Assembly: GCA_963573305.1 (NCBI GenBank)
Contig: OY754331.1
Span: 70,545,275-70,609,274, forward strand
Source of the DNA: Pyrrhosoma nymphula
Taxonomy: Eukaryota > Arthropoda > Insecta > Odonata > Coenagrionidae
Length of the DNA: 64,000 nt
Direction: 5' to 3'
Each line of letters opens with the position of its first letter. The first letter of the stretch is position 1. The position numbers and the translations under genes are program-made. The notes beneath the pieces were generated by a model. That model was given only the letters and a program-made list of their open reading frames with translations, searched no databases and was not told where the DNA came from. Of the stretch, positions 1-9,252 are shown piece by piece.

Positions 1-729
1 GAATACCGCAACGTGTTTTATTTGAAATTTGAGTTTCTATGCATAAAATATTTTATCAATACTAAGTGATGGGTGCGTTTTTGAAAGCATATAACACATT
101 AGGTACGTGTAGTAATAACTGATAAAATAGGCGATGCTATGAATTTGCCGAGTTCAAATTTCTCTTTACATTGTAACCCAATCGTCCATATTGACGTCTT
201 CTCATCAAGGACCAAATTGATTTGCGAACGGAGGAGATCACTTCAAACGTTGCCACAAAATTCTCCTCCCCAGATTTCGTTTTGGAGCAACTAATTAAGG
301 TGAAAATAAACAGAAACATACGGTTTTAGGCATGATGCAGGTCTAGATAAGAGGAAGATCAGAGAGAAACATGCCTCACGGAACCACACCTTCCTCTTCT
401 CAAAGCACGACTTCTTAGGGAACAAGAAACTACTTCAAAAGCACTATCACATCATATTTACGATACTATTGCTATAAAATTAAAGGTTTCAGGAATGAAC
501 TTCGTTACATTTTTCAGATGAGGAGGGTACTCTGTAACGAAACCAGGACGAAAAACAAGTGTTCCATACGTCGAAACGGATCATTCATCATGTAATCAGC
601 CACAGGTCACGATCGTCGAGAAAGAGATCTCCTCAGGTAACGAAAAAGTATGTCTTATATATGTTTTTTAAAACAATTTTGTACATTCAATTCATATAAT
701 ATTAACTCATCAATCTATCCTAATATTAA
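1..729. other. AT-rich intergenic DNA, no gene seen
   Basis: I see no convincing reading frame, RNA gene or transposon boundary here. The stretch at about 90-170 is weakly similar to the tandem unit that starts at 730 (a similar GCCGAG word followed by CTC), so it may be an older, eroded copy of the same repeat. Confidence 0.5.
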
Positions 730-1029
730 TATTATTTTAAACTTATTTCCAACAATTTAAAATTGTATTGCCTGTGATTTAAAAGCAAGGAGCACGTACG
801 CATAACAAAGGTAGTAACCGCTGATTATTTGAACCCGCCGAGATTTTTTCTCAGCCATCAGGAAAAAAAATCATATTTATATTATTTTAAACTTACTTTG
901 AAGGATATTAAACTTTTTTTCTGTATCTTTAAAGCAAGAAGCACCTACACATACCAAAGTTGGTACCTGCAAGTTTATTGTAACACGCTGAGATGTTATC
1001 TCATCCATCAGAAGAAAAAAACTACATTC
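730..1029 (+). repeat. Two-copy tandem duplication, 150-bp unit
   Basis: The unit starting TATTATTTTAAACTT at 730 recurs at 880. Matching landmarks then appear in the same order in both copies: TTTAAAGCAAG or TTTAAAAGCAAG, GCAC followed by CATA, a CGCCGAG or CGCTGAG word, and CATCAG followed by an A-run. The copies have diverged by substitutions and small indels, so this is an old duplication. A short methionine-started frame crosses it (829-1125) but shows no recognisable protein and is probably accidental. Confidence 0.75.
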
Positions 1030-1534
1030 CAGGCCTTCAAGCGACGCTGGAATAGTTTGAGGGTGATCTTATCAAATGAGCTTGTTTTCATTTCACAGGG
1101 GAAAAGAATTAATGCTCAACGTTGACACCTCGCACCGACGCCAACCATCAATTTTGTTGTGCGTCGACACCGTTCAGTTGGAACAAATTATGACGTCCTT
1201 CAACTCCCTTGTTCGTATCACCAAAGAATTTTTATCTCAGGGCTGAAAATTCGGGCGTTTCTTTTCTAATTTTATTGACAAAATAAATACAGGGTGTGCC
1301 GACATCAAGTTTGGCATTGGCATAAAAAAAACGTTTCCCTTATAATCAACACAGAGATTTCTATTTTTTCATCACGTGTTAGGTGCGTGATATTATAGAA
1401 TTTTATAACCCAGTGAGAATAAATGAACAAGAATTAGCGCACCACATTAGGTGCCATGCGTGGTATCTAAAATTTATTGAATCGGAAAATAAATATTGGG
1501 GCTTATTTTTCGGCTAAATGCATGACACTGGCAA
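1030..1534. other. Intergenic DNA with weak repeat traces
   Basis: No gene was recognised. A short motif, CAC(A/G)(T/G)TTAGGTG, occurs near 1373 and again near 1441, and a similar word is found near 97. This suggests another eroded dispersed repeat. Confidence 0.4.
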
Positions 1535-1612
1535 TGATTTAGGCAGCAATAGTCTTTTTACTACATGGGATATTAATATGCACCCGCATATATGTAAAGA
1601 CAAGCTTCACAA
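1535..1612 (+). repeat. Dispersed direct repeat, copy 1
   Basis: This segment begins GATTTAGGCAGCAATAGTC and ends in a TGTAAAGACAAGCTTCA-like word. It matches the segment at 2434-2538 in the same orientation. The copies differ by substitutions and by an AT-rich insertion of about 30 bases in copy 2. The family is unknown, and no coding capacity or terminal repeats are visible. Confidence 0.7.
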
Positions 1613-2433
1613 ACATTTGCATTTATTTCTTAGGGGTGTGGGGTGGTTGCCTCCCGCACATCTTCCCCAAACAATCTAAGCGACCACAAAGTTTGAAACA
1701 ATGATAAAACATAGATTTGTTTTAAAAAGATAATTATCATAACAAAGTCATAATGGGAGTAGGATAGATATTTTTTAGATTGAATTAATAACGTTTCTAC
1801 CAACCAAAAGAGTCTTTTACTTTCTTTTATACTTCCAAATGTTACAAAAATGTTACAATGTATCCCCCAAAACCGTCTCCCCGACAATGACCACAGAAAA
1901 AGACGAATCCACTGATCTTCGCACACTTACAAATCATGACGGTCTCAGAGAACAGCGGTAGCTGGCCTGTCGCAGTTACAGATAATCGATAGCACTATAT
2001 CATTCGATTGAAGGGGGGGAGGGGAAGCCATTGCCCGGAATCAGCCCCTTGCCGACAAAAGATCCTATGAATTACTCAAACACGCCAACCTCCATTCCCA
2101 CAACAGAGGGGCGCAGTTATCGATCAAGGCCGTGCAGCGCACAAAGCGTGCAATTGGCAGTGTCTCCGGGCACCGCTTTTATGACCACAATAAAATGTCG
2201 CCGGGGAAGGCCAACGGTATAGACGTCTCGTCGGAGATTTTCATCCAGGAATCCTAAAACAGAGGCATGTCTCTAGAACTTCACTGCCCTACAATAGTGT
2301 GTCGCCATCCGTTTGAGTGAACGGCTGTGAGTTAAACTATATAAAATTATAAATAAAGGATTTTGGCGCTATATTAACAGCTCCACGATGTTTTCTGCTG
2401 ATTTAAGGACGTACTGACATCGAAGGTATTAGG
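1613..2433. other. Spacer between repeat copies, with a GC-richer patch
   Basis: No gene was recognised. The part at about 1980-2260 is richer in G+C and CpG than its surroundings and holds a short open frame of 63 codons (2031-2222) with no recognisable domain. It may be the interior of the same unknown mobile repeat whose relics flank it. Confidence 0.35.
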
Positions 2434-2538
2434 GATTTAGGCATCAATAGTCTTTTTACTATATGGGATTATATATTATTTATATATGGAATATTACACA
2501 TAAATATGCACCTGCAAACATGTAAAGACATGCTTCAT
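2434..2538 (+). repeat. Dispersed direct repeat, copy 2
   Basis: This is the partner of 1535-1612 in the same orientation. It shares the opening GATTTAGGCATCAATAGTC, the TTTTTACTA(C/T)ATGGGAT word, ATATGCACC and TGTAAAGACA. It is longer because of an AT-rich insertion (TATATATTATTTATATATGG region). Confidence 0.7.
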
Positions 2539-3495
2539 AAGACATTAAGGTCAACCAATTGGATGAAGTTTCTCATTAAAATGTCTTTCACAAAATAATT
2601 AAGACCAAACGCTCGAGTGTGTCGGAATTATTTGGTTTCGTTAAACTTTCTACTGCACATAAATAAGAATCTCATATTCTCATCTCACGTTTTTGTTTAT
2701 TTTTAACATATAAGTCTAAAAATACCTTTGTGTGAAACCCAAACCACTTTTGGCATAATTGTAGAAATAAAGATACTGCATTACTTCTCCAATGAAGGGA
2801 TTTCAAATATTGGGAATTGAGAAGTTGAAATCCAAATTATTTACAAGGGCCTCATAAGCTTTCTTTACGCTCCATTAAGTGACTGTAAAGAGCGAAGTAC
2901 AATGCCTTTTGAAGAGGGTTGTGAATATCCATTTATCATGGAACTATAAATATAATTCATCTCGCAAACTGATCAAAATTAATGCGGCACGTTGACACCG
3001 ATTCGCGTTTCAAGGACTCAACCCAAGGGGAAGCACGGTATCTTTGTTTTCGCATCTCGTGAAATAGAATAAAATGGTAGCATAAAAATTATAAAGCCTT
3101 TTGATGCAACATGTTTTCGTGTACGAGAACGTTATTTTTGAGCGCCTGTTGTTTCCTTTTACATTTTGTAAACTTTCTATTGCTGAGCAAAATCCAATAT
3201 TCCAGAACTTCTTTGAAAGAGAGAGTAACGGTTCATAGGGTTACATAAAAGATGAAATATAGAATTAAGATAAAAAACAGAAATTATTTGGACGAAATGG
3301 GTGGTTTTATTAGAGAACGAAAGCGGTAATTAGCAAAAGACTCAAAATGAAGAATGAAAATAGAACCAAATAACGAATGATGGCAAGTTAGTGTACAAAG
3401 TACAGTCAATATGCCTCATAATAATGATTTCTTATCAATGCTAATATATTTTTTATCACTAGCCCTGTACACATACTCAATGGAACCCTTTATAA
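2539..3495. other. AT-rich intergenic DNA, nothing recognised
   Basis: I see no coding region, RNA gene or transposon end in this interval. Confidence 0.5.
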
Positions 3496-3506
3496 TAAGT
3501 AGATGG

Positions 3507-3620
3507 TTAAACAGAAAAAATATTTCTCCAATGGCCGTAAAATATATGCACCACTCGTCAAAAAAAAAAAAAAAAAAAATACTTACTGTGTTGGTTTGCG
3601 GGAATGAGGTTCCACAACAG
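3507..3620 (+). repeat. Left arm of foldback element
   Basis: This arm has 94 non-homopolymer bases identical to the reverse complement of 3946-4054. It contains an A20 run at 3560-3579 followed by TACTTACTGTG. Frames translated across the arm (for example 3411-3737) are artefacts of the repeat. Confidence 0.85.
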
Positions 3621-3945
3621 GGACCAACCACAGCCTCTCCACCAGAATACCCTCCTGTGGTAGTTTACGGGAAAATAATTTCCTCGCCAGGGACTACCAC
3701 AGACACACACATACAACCCAATTGGAATCCTTTGTAGGCTAATGAGACCTAGCTAAGGATTCCTGGGTTATAACCTAGGATCCTTCGGAGAGCTGTAGTG
3801 ACTCTACTAAGGCTGCCAAGTTATTAACACAACCACACACGCAATCACACAAAACACTCACTCACACACACAGCAGGGCCCCAGATTTCTGGGAGAACAG
3901 CTCAAAAAGAGCGTTGTCAAATAGAAAAACAACAAACAGCGAACA

Positions 3946-4054
3946 CTGTTGTGGAACCTCATTCCCGCAAACCAACACAGTAAGTATTTTTTTTTTTTTT
4001 TGACGAGTGGTGCATATATTTTACGGCCATTGGAGAAATATTTTTTCTGTTTAA
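3946..4054 (-). repeat. Right arm of foldback element
   Basis: This is the exact reverse complement of the left arm, apart from a shorter homopolymer (T15 at 3987-4001). Such identity implies very recent formation or ongoing gene conversion between the arms. Confidence 0.85.
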
Positions 4055-4101
4055 TCTATAGAGGCCGTAGAGCTCATCTACCTTGATTTAAGTAGATGGT
4101 T

Positions 4102-7100
4102 GGAACAAGAAATGAGGGGTGAAAGGCAGAAGACCGTAAAAGAGGGGAGGATGTTAGGGCAGCCGAGAAGGGGAAGAAGGTACTTAATGGACGGGATGAA
4201 GAAATATGCCTCGTAAGAAGATATGGACCCATTACTGTAAAGAGGATTTTCAGTCTCTTCCATTAATTAAACCTACCTTATCCGGTAGATTATTCAAGCA
4301 AAAATAATAATATACATGAATTCTTGGAATTGTGATTTAAACAGGGAAGGGAAATAAAAAAATTTGTATTTTTGAAGAAAAGTAATTTTGTAGCATGAAA
4401 ATTAAACATATCTACTTTCTTATCATGTATTATGCAATGACTTTAACCGCAGTGAGCTAGAAATATTCAATGAATTTAACAAATCAACTGTGGGTGAGAG
4501 CGTATGATCAAAATCAATAAGCGGAGCATTAAGCATTTGGGTAAGCCCACATGGATTATTTAATCCCGCGAAACTAAAAATATCCATGTGCATATAATAA
4601 TTTAAAGACTAAACCCTCATTATGTCACCTTTGGATATCGCGCACTCATTATTTTAGCTAAAATGTTTTGCCCATGCACAAAGGCCATTATGCAGAGCAG
4701 TTTACAAAATGAATAGCGCGATTTAATCTGTATTTCAACGTTTTTATCTAAATCGCATGTGACCACGAGTAGTTACGCCAGAATAAAATTATAAAATAAA
4801 GGGTTAATGATCCATTTTTAAAACTACTTACCACATGATAATCAGTTGAATTAGAGTTCTGGGAAGATATTTAAAGACGGGGAAAATGGAAATCATGGAG
4901 TGAGGCAGTGGAAAATTTAAAAGTTATAAAAATTAAACTAAAGATGTTAATTCCATCATGGATAGGTACAATTCGAATCGGGCACATTGGATAAACTAAT
5001 TTCATCAGACAGATAGTTGATAGATAAATTAAATAATAAAAGATGGATAAATAAAATAATGATAGTTAAATAAAATAGCTAAGAGTAGATAAATTAAATA
5101 AAAATATCCACATTAAATATTTTGAAATGGCATATAGAGCGGGGATATGGGGTTACACCCTGCAATCCATAATAGAGGAATTCATACATTTATAAATGCA
5201 GTATAAAGGAACATTCCGTAATTTCACAGAACAGAACATTTCTCAGTAAATGATGGGAAATGGATGCAAAAATATATTGGTTTAAATGTTAAAAAAATAC
5301 AATGAAAATTTAAATTAACAACAGCTAACGATGCACTGCGACGGCATAGTTCTGAATGATTTACCATTGAGTATTAAAAATTTTCGAATCGTATATCTAG
5401 GTATTTTTTAATATGCTAGGTATAACGTTTGCATTATTGTGTTGGTGTGCGATGGTATTCGCACTCTTCTGATTTCAACCCTTCGATATTACATATTTGC
5501 GACAAAATGTGAAAGTGGATTTTCATTTTAAATAGAATTAGTTTAAGCATAAAAATGTTTAGCAGTATACCTTCAGCGATATTGCCCCTGGAGACGTGTC
5601 CCTCCTTTTTACCCCAATCTCCTCATTTTCTTGTCATCATTGAAACTTTTTTCCTCAGGGTATGCTGTCCTTGAGAAGGATTAACAAAAAATACCCACTC
5701 TCTCTCCCAAATGTTTTTCCTTCCATTCCTACTCCATATCCTCTCCAACATATTAGATGCCACATCAATCTGCACAAGTATTTTCTTAATCTGATGATAA
5801 TATAAATTTCCTCCGGAATAATTACTAAGTAATTATTCCTGATGATTGCCTACAATGACGGTGAAAGATCGAGATAAACTGGCAAAAAACGCAGCAGAAT
5901 CCGGCAACTCTTTCAGATGTGCATTTAAACATAGCGTGGGGCATTACCAAAAGTTTATTCCTTCAAACTCCTTGTCGAGGGATGCTCAGTACGAATGAAG
6001 GATTCGGGCGTAACTTCGCGGAAATGGTACAGGTCACTTGATGAATCAGAACTTTAAAAATGTCATACTTTTTTGTTCTCAGCCATGGTTTCCTTAATAA
6101 TTGTCATAATCATTTCTGGCAGCATTGCCTAAACCATGGTTTGAAACACAAAAGTGTGGAATATAAAGAAATAATACATTAAATTTACCTGCTCTGATCC
6201 TAGTTCCCATTCACATACCCCAAGCCCGTTCCAACTTTTACTTTAATTCCTTCGTTATAATTGCTTCCACGTTGTGGATCACCTCTCTCATTAAATTTAC
6301 CTCATTTCTCCAATTATTATTAGAAGATAAATTATATAATTATTTAAAAACCCTAGAGAGAATTTGTGTAAACTCTTAATTATTTCTAGCTAAATCTGTG
6401 TCTTACGATTATTTAAGGAGAACGTAAATATTTTTACAGTTTACTTGCTCAAATGGGCTACCACAGAACATTACTTAACGGCGTCACCTACTAGAGAAGG
6501 TTGAAATTGAAGAAGAAATCGGCCACAGGATATAAAACGGAAGCCTAGTTTAAAGGAAGAAGAAAAGATCTATCTCGCCTATTAGCCTGCACGCACTGCG
6601 GCCACTGAAAATCATCTGATGATGGCATGAATCATTTATTTCCATCGAATTAAATTCCGGAGCCGGATCCTATTTCGGGTGGATATCTTCCTCCTTCGTA
6701 CCTGATGCTCCGCAGCAGATAGGAAAAAGGCTAGGCGGAAGGAAAAGTTTGGATGAGATGAAACGGAGCCGAAGGCAATTTGGATTTGCCGCAGGGAATA
6801 TCACGTAGGGAGCGGCGAGAAGTGATTTGAGGCTCTTCAAAGAAGTGGCAGATAGGGAACGGCCCTGAATGGGGAGATGGCTTTTCGAAAGGATCTTTCT
6901 ATCCAAAAGAGGGGCGAGAGAGGGAAAGAAAAAAATTGAAGGAATCGTACAGCTTCGCATTTGATGCGCAAATTGAGGACTTTTAAAACCGATTGGTCTT
7001 CCACCGGTGCAGCGCTCGCTCTACAGAAAAAATTGAGTAGCAAATAGAATGAAAAATGAGGATACCTTTGGACCTCATTGTCTTTTTCCCGAAAAAATCT

Positions 7101-7199
7101 TGCGGTAGATGCTTTGAGGGACTGTCCACGATGGTATAGAGATCCTTTTACCAAGCATTCAAAAAAAATAAACGGCACTTTTCCACTTAAAAACTTAAA
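4102..7199. other. Long intergenic stretch, low-complexity patch only
   Basis: No gene was recognised in about 3.1 kb. About 5010-5110 is a degenerate low-complexity tract built from GATAAATTAAATAA-like words. A perfect 10-bp inverted repeat with a 5-base loop lies at 5815-5839 (GGAATAATTA). Near 6614-6652 a CTGATGA word followed by GATGG...CCATCGAA loosely resembles a hammerhead-type Penelope tail, but no protein relic lies beside it. The overlapping minus-strand frames at 6670-7178 have no recognisable domains. Confidence 0.45.
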
Positions 7200-7206
7200 T
7201 TAACGA

Positions 7207-7282
7207 CAGATTTCGGTTCTCTTAACCATCATCAAGGGACTAATCAGGTGAAGTCACTTGATGAGGGCTAAGAGAACAGAAA
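7207..7282. repeat. Head-to-head pair of Penelope-type hammerhead-like motifs
   Basis: The arms 7210-7241 and 7251-7282 form an imperfect hairpin of about 32 bases each with a 9-base loop. Read on the minus strand, the left arm gives TTGATGA, then T, GGTT, a 5-base loop, AACC and GAAA. This is the order of a hammerhead core (CUGANGA, stem II, GAAA) with C3 changed to T. The plus-strand right arm is a mutated version of the same sequence (TTGATGAGGGCTAAGAGAAC then AGAAA). Penelope-like elements are known to carry hammerhead motifs in their terminal repeats, and a Penelope endonuclease relic begins about 400 bp downstream. The link to that copy is inferred. Confidence 0.55.
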
Positions 7283-7978
7283 TGCACCGTGCGAATAATG
7301 TTTATAAGTTGACAACTGCTATGTTATTTTTCTAATATGGAAGCCTCCACTATACCACACCTGAGACTTAATAATTTTACCTCCTCTTAGATTCAGCGCG
7401 TGGACAACGAGGGCTACATTAGAGTACCTATAAAGCGTAACCGTAAGCATGAAAAATAACTATTTGCTCGATTGGCTTCTTTGGAATGCGACCAACGACA
7501 ATGACCATTCGAGGATCAGCCTACTCTTGATGAAAGGCGCCAAGGAGACCACAGTTTAGCGGCCAATCCGACTGACTGAGTATTAAGTCCATGTAGGGTG
7601 ATATTAACACAACAATGGCTACCTATCCTTTATCTAGACCCTATCTCAAATCATACTGCTATACATTTTCCCAATGATGACATGATTGTGAACTGCTCAT
7701 CAAGTGCAAGGAAATTATGAACTCTTGAAAAATAAAAGTCGTTTTTATGCTGTAAGTTGCAATGACTGTAACAGTGCCTATGTTGAAAAAACCCAAAGAA
7801 AAATAATATAAGTACCGAAGAACATTTCAGCGCGTTTATAGTTTTCTATAAAATTTCTATTTCATTTCAGCGCTTTACTGCGACCGCAAAAGCAATTTTG
7901 CCAAAGACCTTACTAATGCACATAACAGTGATCTCAGTGTCAATATAAATTCAAACAATCATCGGTGTGAGCTTAGTG

Positions 7979-7986
7979 CTCTAGAA
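7979..7986 (+). repeat. hAT target-site duplication, left copy
   Basis: CTCTAGAA here is repeated exactly at 8379-8386. An 8-bp duplication is the hallmark of hAT-superfamily integration. Confidence 0.85.
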
Positions 7987-8378
7987 CAAGGGTGGGAAAT
8001 TGCTGGCACCCGTGTCAAGCTTGTCATGCTAATGACTTATTTCTGGCACGCGAAACAAGTCCTTCCGAATTTCTATTTAATATTCAGGGGGCACTTTTCA
8101 GCGGCGGGGACACTCCAGGAGTGTGCAAGCCAGCCTACTTCTGAATAAATAAAGTTAATTTCTCATTAGGCTATAAAGTCGGCTGCATGTGGGAGGTGAG
8201 TTGGTTTGTCTTGTAACTTTTTTTATTCAGTCAGTTTTATATGATTTACATAATCACTTACCAATAATAATATACCAACTAGCATGTTCTCAAAAACTTT
8301 GGTTTGCAAGTGGAAATATTTTGTGCCAGAATTTTGACCAATTTCGGCATGAAATCTCAAAAGGTTTGCCCACTCCTG
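7987..8378 (+). mobile_element. hAT-type non-autonomous element (MITE), 392 bp
   Basis: The left end reads CAAGGGTGGGAAATTGC. The right end, read inward, is CAGGAGTGGGCAAACC, the CAGGGGTGGGCAAA-like terminus common in hAT elements. It is flanked by exact 8-bp copies of CTCTAGAA. The interior contains GGCACG-type words often seen in hAT ends and encodes no transposase, so mobilisation would have needed enzyme from an autonomous relative. It sits inside the endonuclease frame of the Penelope-like element. Confidence 0.85.
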
Positions 8379-8386
8379 CTCTAGAA
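8379..8386 (+). repeat. hAT target-site duplication, right copy
   Basis: This is an exact repeat of CTCTAGAA at 7979-7986. It rejoins the endonuclease reading frame of the host Penelope-like element. Confidence 0.85.
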
Positions 8387-8564
8387 CAACTTGAAGAGTT
8401 AAAAAGACTTCGGCACCCGGACTAATGTGTCGTCAATGAATCTCTGTTCCGTTCCCCCTCAATATAATGATCCCATTTTAAGTTCATCTGGAAACCTCCT
8501 TTCCCCGCTCCACCCTCCCCTTTCTCCACTCCTTTCAGTATGTAAGAGTTTATGTCATTACTAC

Positions 8565-8606
8565 CCACCTAATGATGATGTTAACGCATCGAAACATAGG
8601 TCGTGG
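8565..8606 (+). ncRNA. Degenerate hammerhead-ribozyme-like fold at PLE 3' end
   Basis: The layout matches a minimal hammerhead. Stem I is CCAC (8565-8568) with GTGG (8603-8606). The core is CTAATGA (8569-8575), one change (G5 to A) from CUGANGA. Then comes one extra T, stem II GATG (8577-8580) with CATC (8587-8590), the conserved GAA(A) at 8591-8594, and a two-pair stem III AC/GT around the loop ATAG, with C8602 at the cleavage position. G5 is essential for catalysis, so this copy is probably inactive. Very short stem III is a known feature of Penelope-type hammerheads. No cleavage evidence exists here. Confidence 0.5.
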
Positions 8607-8711
8607 TTTATTTGGTATTTAACATGGGGTTGTAATAATTACCATTAAATATTTATATGATGGAATAATGGAATACCACAAGGTTACCAAAGAATATGTT
8701 TTGTTTACACA

Positions 8712-8815
8712 AGTGTGGATCGAAATTTCACTGAAAACTCTCCACCACCTTAGGGATTCTAACCCGGGACTAGCTTGAGTACTAGCTTCCCATTCTAATG
8801 CTCACTTCTGACTCC
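8712..8815 (-). mobile_element. tRNA-derived SINE fragment, family A
   Basis: On the minus strand this reads a tRNA-like head with a B-box-like word (GGGTTAGAATCCC) and then a tail (TTTTCAGTGAAATTTCGATCC). It aligns with copies at 20576-20752, 26155-26275 (same strand) and 62972-63130 (opposite strand). It has diverged and lacks the 3' part seen in the 20576 copy. Confidence 0.6.
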
Positions 8816-9149
8816 CGCCTGTGGCAAATATTTGTCAGTGGTACCAAAATCCCTGCTTAGCTTCCACGGAAAGAGAATTCAAGTGCAGTACTCATCCCAT
8901 CTGAAGTGTAAGAATGTGGATCCGCTCCGGTACATTTAAGATATTTATTTTTTGTTCATTAATAATTTCCGACGAAAGCTGGCGTCCGAAATTTAACGTT
9001 CTGTTGCTTGTATGCTTTCCAACTATTTTTTAATATATGCATACATTTCTCACTCACTTTACAATTATTTTACAAAATTTCAAAAAAAGATTTAAGGTGT
9101 AAATATATTATCAGCCGTCTAAAACAAAATGAGGCAAGATGCCTTGGAT
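8816..9149. other. Intergenic DNA, nothing recognised
   Basis: No gene or repeat boundary is visible before the target duplication of the LINE at 9150. Confidence 0.5.
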
Positions 9150-9159
9150 ATGTACAATT
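9150..9159 (+). repeat. LINE target-site duplication, left copy
   Basis: ATGTACAATT here is repeated exactly at 12530-12539. These copies define both ends of the LINE. Confidence 0.75.
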
Positions 9160-9252
9160 CATTTCATTCAAGTATTCTACCAGCTGATTGGTAGGTTCTT
9201 GGACAGTCCCCATTCTGCATCCCACCTCAGAGACATTGTCTCGCTTTCCCTC

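Larger units (their letters stand above)
3496..4101. mobile_element. Foldback element with identical arms
   Basis: Two inverted arms (3507-3620 and 3946-4054) flank a 325-bp centre. Read in the same orientation, the arms are identical over every base except one homopolymer, which is A20 in the left arm and 15 bases in the right. A 13-bp direct repeat (TAAGTAGATGGTT) lies at 3496-3508 and 4089-4101 and could be a target-site duplication, although the right arm stops 34 bp before it. The centre is rich in CA dinucleotides and holds a smaller inverted pair (CTGTGGTAGT near 3653 with ACTACCACAG near 3690). That pair resembles the inner end of the arms (CTGTGTTGGTTTGCGGGAA), so the unit has internal self-similarity. 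No protein is encoded. The family was not recognised. Confidence 0.7.
7700..8440 (+). pseudogene. GIY-YIG endonuclease domain of a Penelope-like polyprotein (broken)
   Basis: In an intact Penelope-like element this C-terminal domain nicks target DNA to prime reverse transcription. The frame running into 7745-7811 reads LLKNKSRFYAVSCNDCNSAY followed by VEKTQRK. This matches the family pattern of a tyrosine, a Cys-x2-Cys pair and a Y(I/V)-G/E-x-T-x-R motif. A stop codon follows at once. After a shift, a second piece (about 7874-7989) contains KSNFAKDLTNAH and ends ELSALEQ. The hAT MITE interrupts there, and beyond it (8379-8425) the same frame resumes as ALEQLEELKRLRHPD before a stop. There are at least two frame disruptions plus the insertion, so the product is dead. 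A frame at 8189-8425 that runs from the MITE into this segment is not a gene. Confidence 0.7.
7690..8620 (+). mobile_element. Penelope-like retroelement fragment, split by a hAT MITE
   Basis: This is the 3' part of a Penelope-like element: the end of the polyprotein carrying the GIY-YIG endonuclease, a short 3' region, and a terminal hammerhead-like fold at 8565-8606. The left boundary is approximate, since recognisable protein starts near 7700. The reverse transcriptase part is absent or too decayed to see. The coding region is interrupted at 7987-8378 by a DNA-transposon insertion with a clean 8-bp duplication, so the PLE is older than that MITE. Identification rests on the cysteine-rich GIY-YIG segment, the downstream E-containing segment, and the hammerhead-type tail in the expected order. 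Confidence 0.7.

Noticed and set aside
530..585. CAGATGAGG...ACGAAAC and CGTCGAAACGG resembling a hammerhead-type tail
   Set aside because: T4 of the core is changed, stem II cannot be drawn convincingly, and no Penelope protein lies nearby.
3411..3737. 108-codon frame with a poly-Lys stretch
   Set aside because: It reads through the A20 run of the foldback arm; the Lys run and the matching poly-Phe frame on the other strand are artefacts.
6614..6652. CTGATGA followed by GATGG...CCATCGAA
   Set aside because: The core word is perfect, but the final GAAA is GAAT, the spacing is long, and there is no coding relic beside it; kept only as a note.
8189..8425. 78-codon frame ending LEELKRLRHPD
   Set aside because: Only its last 15 or so codons are real Penelope sequence; the rest is inside the hAT MITE, so it is a chimera of insertion and host element.
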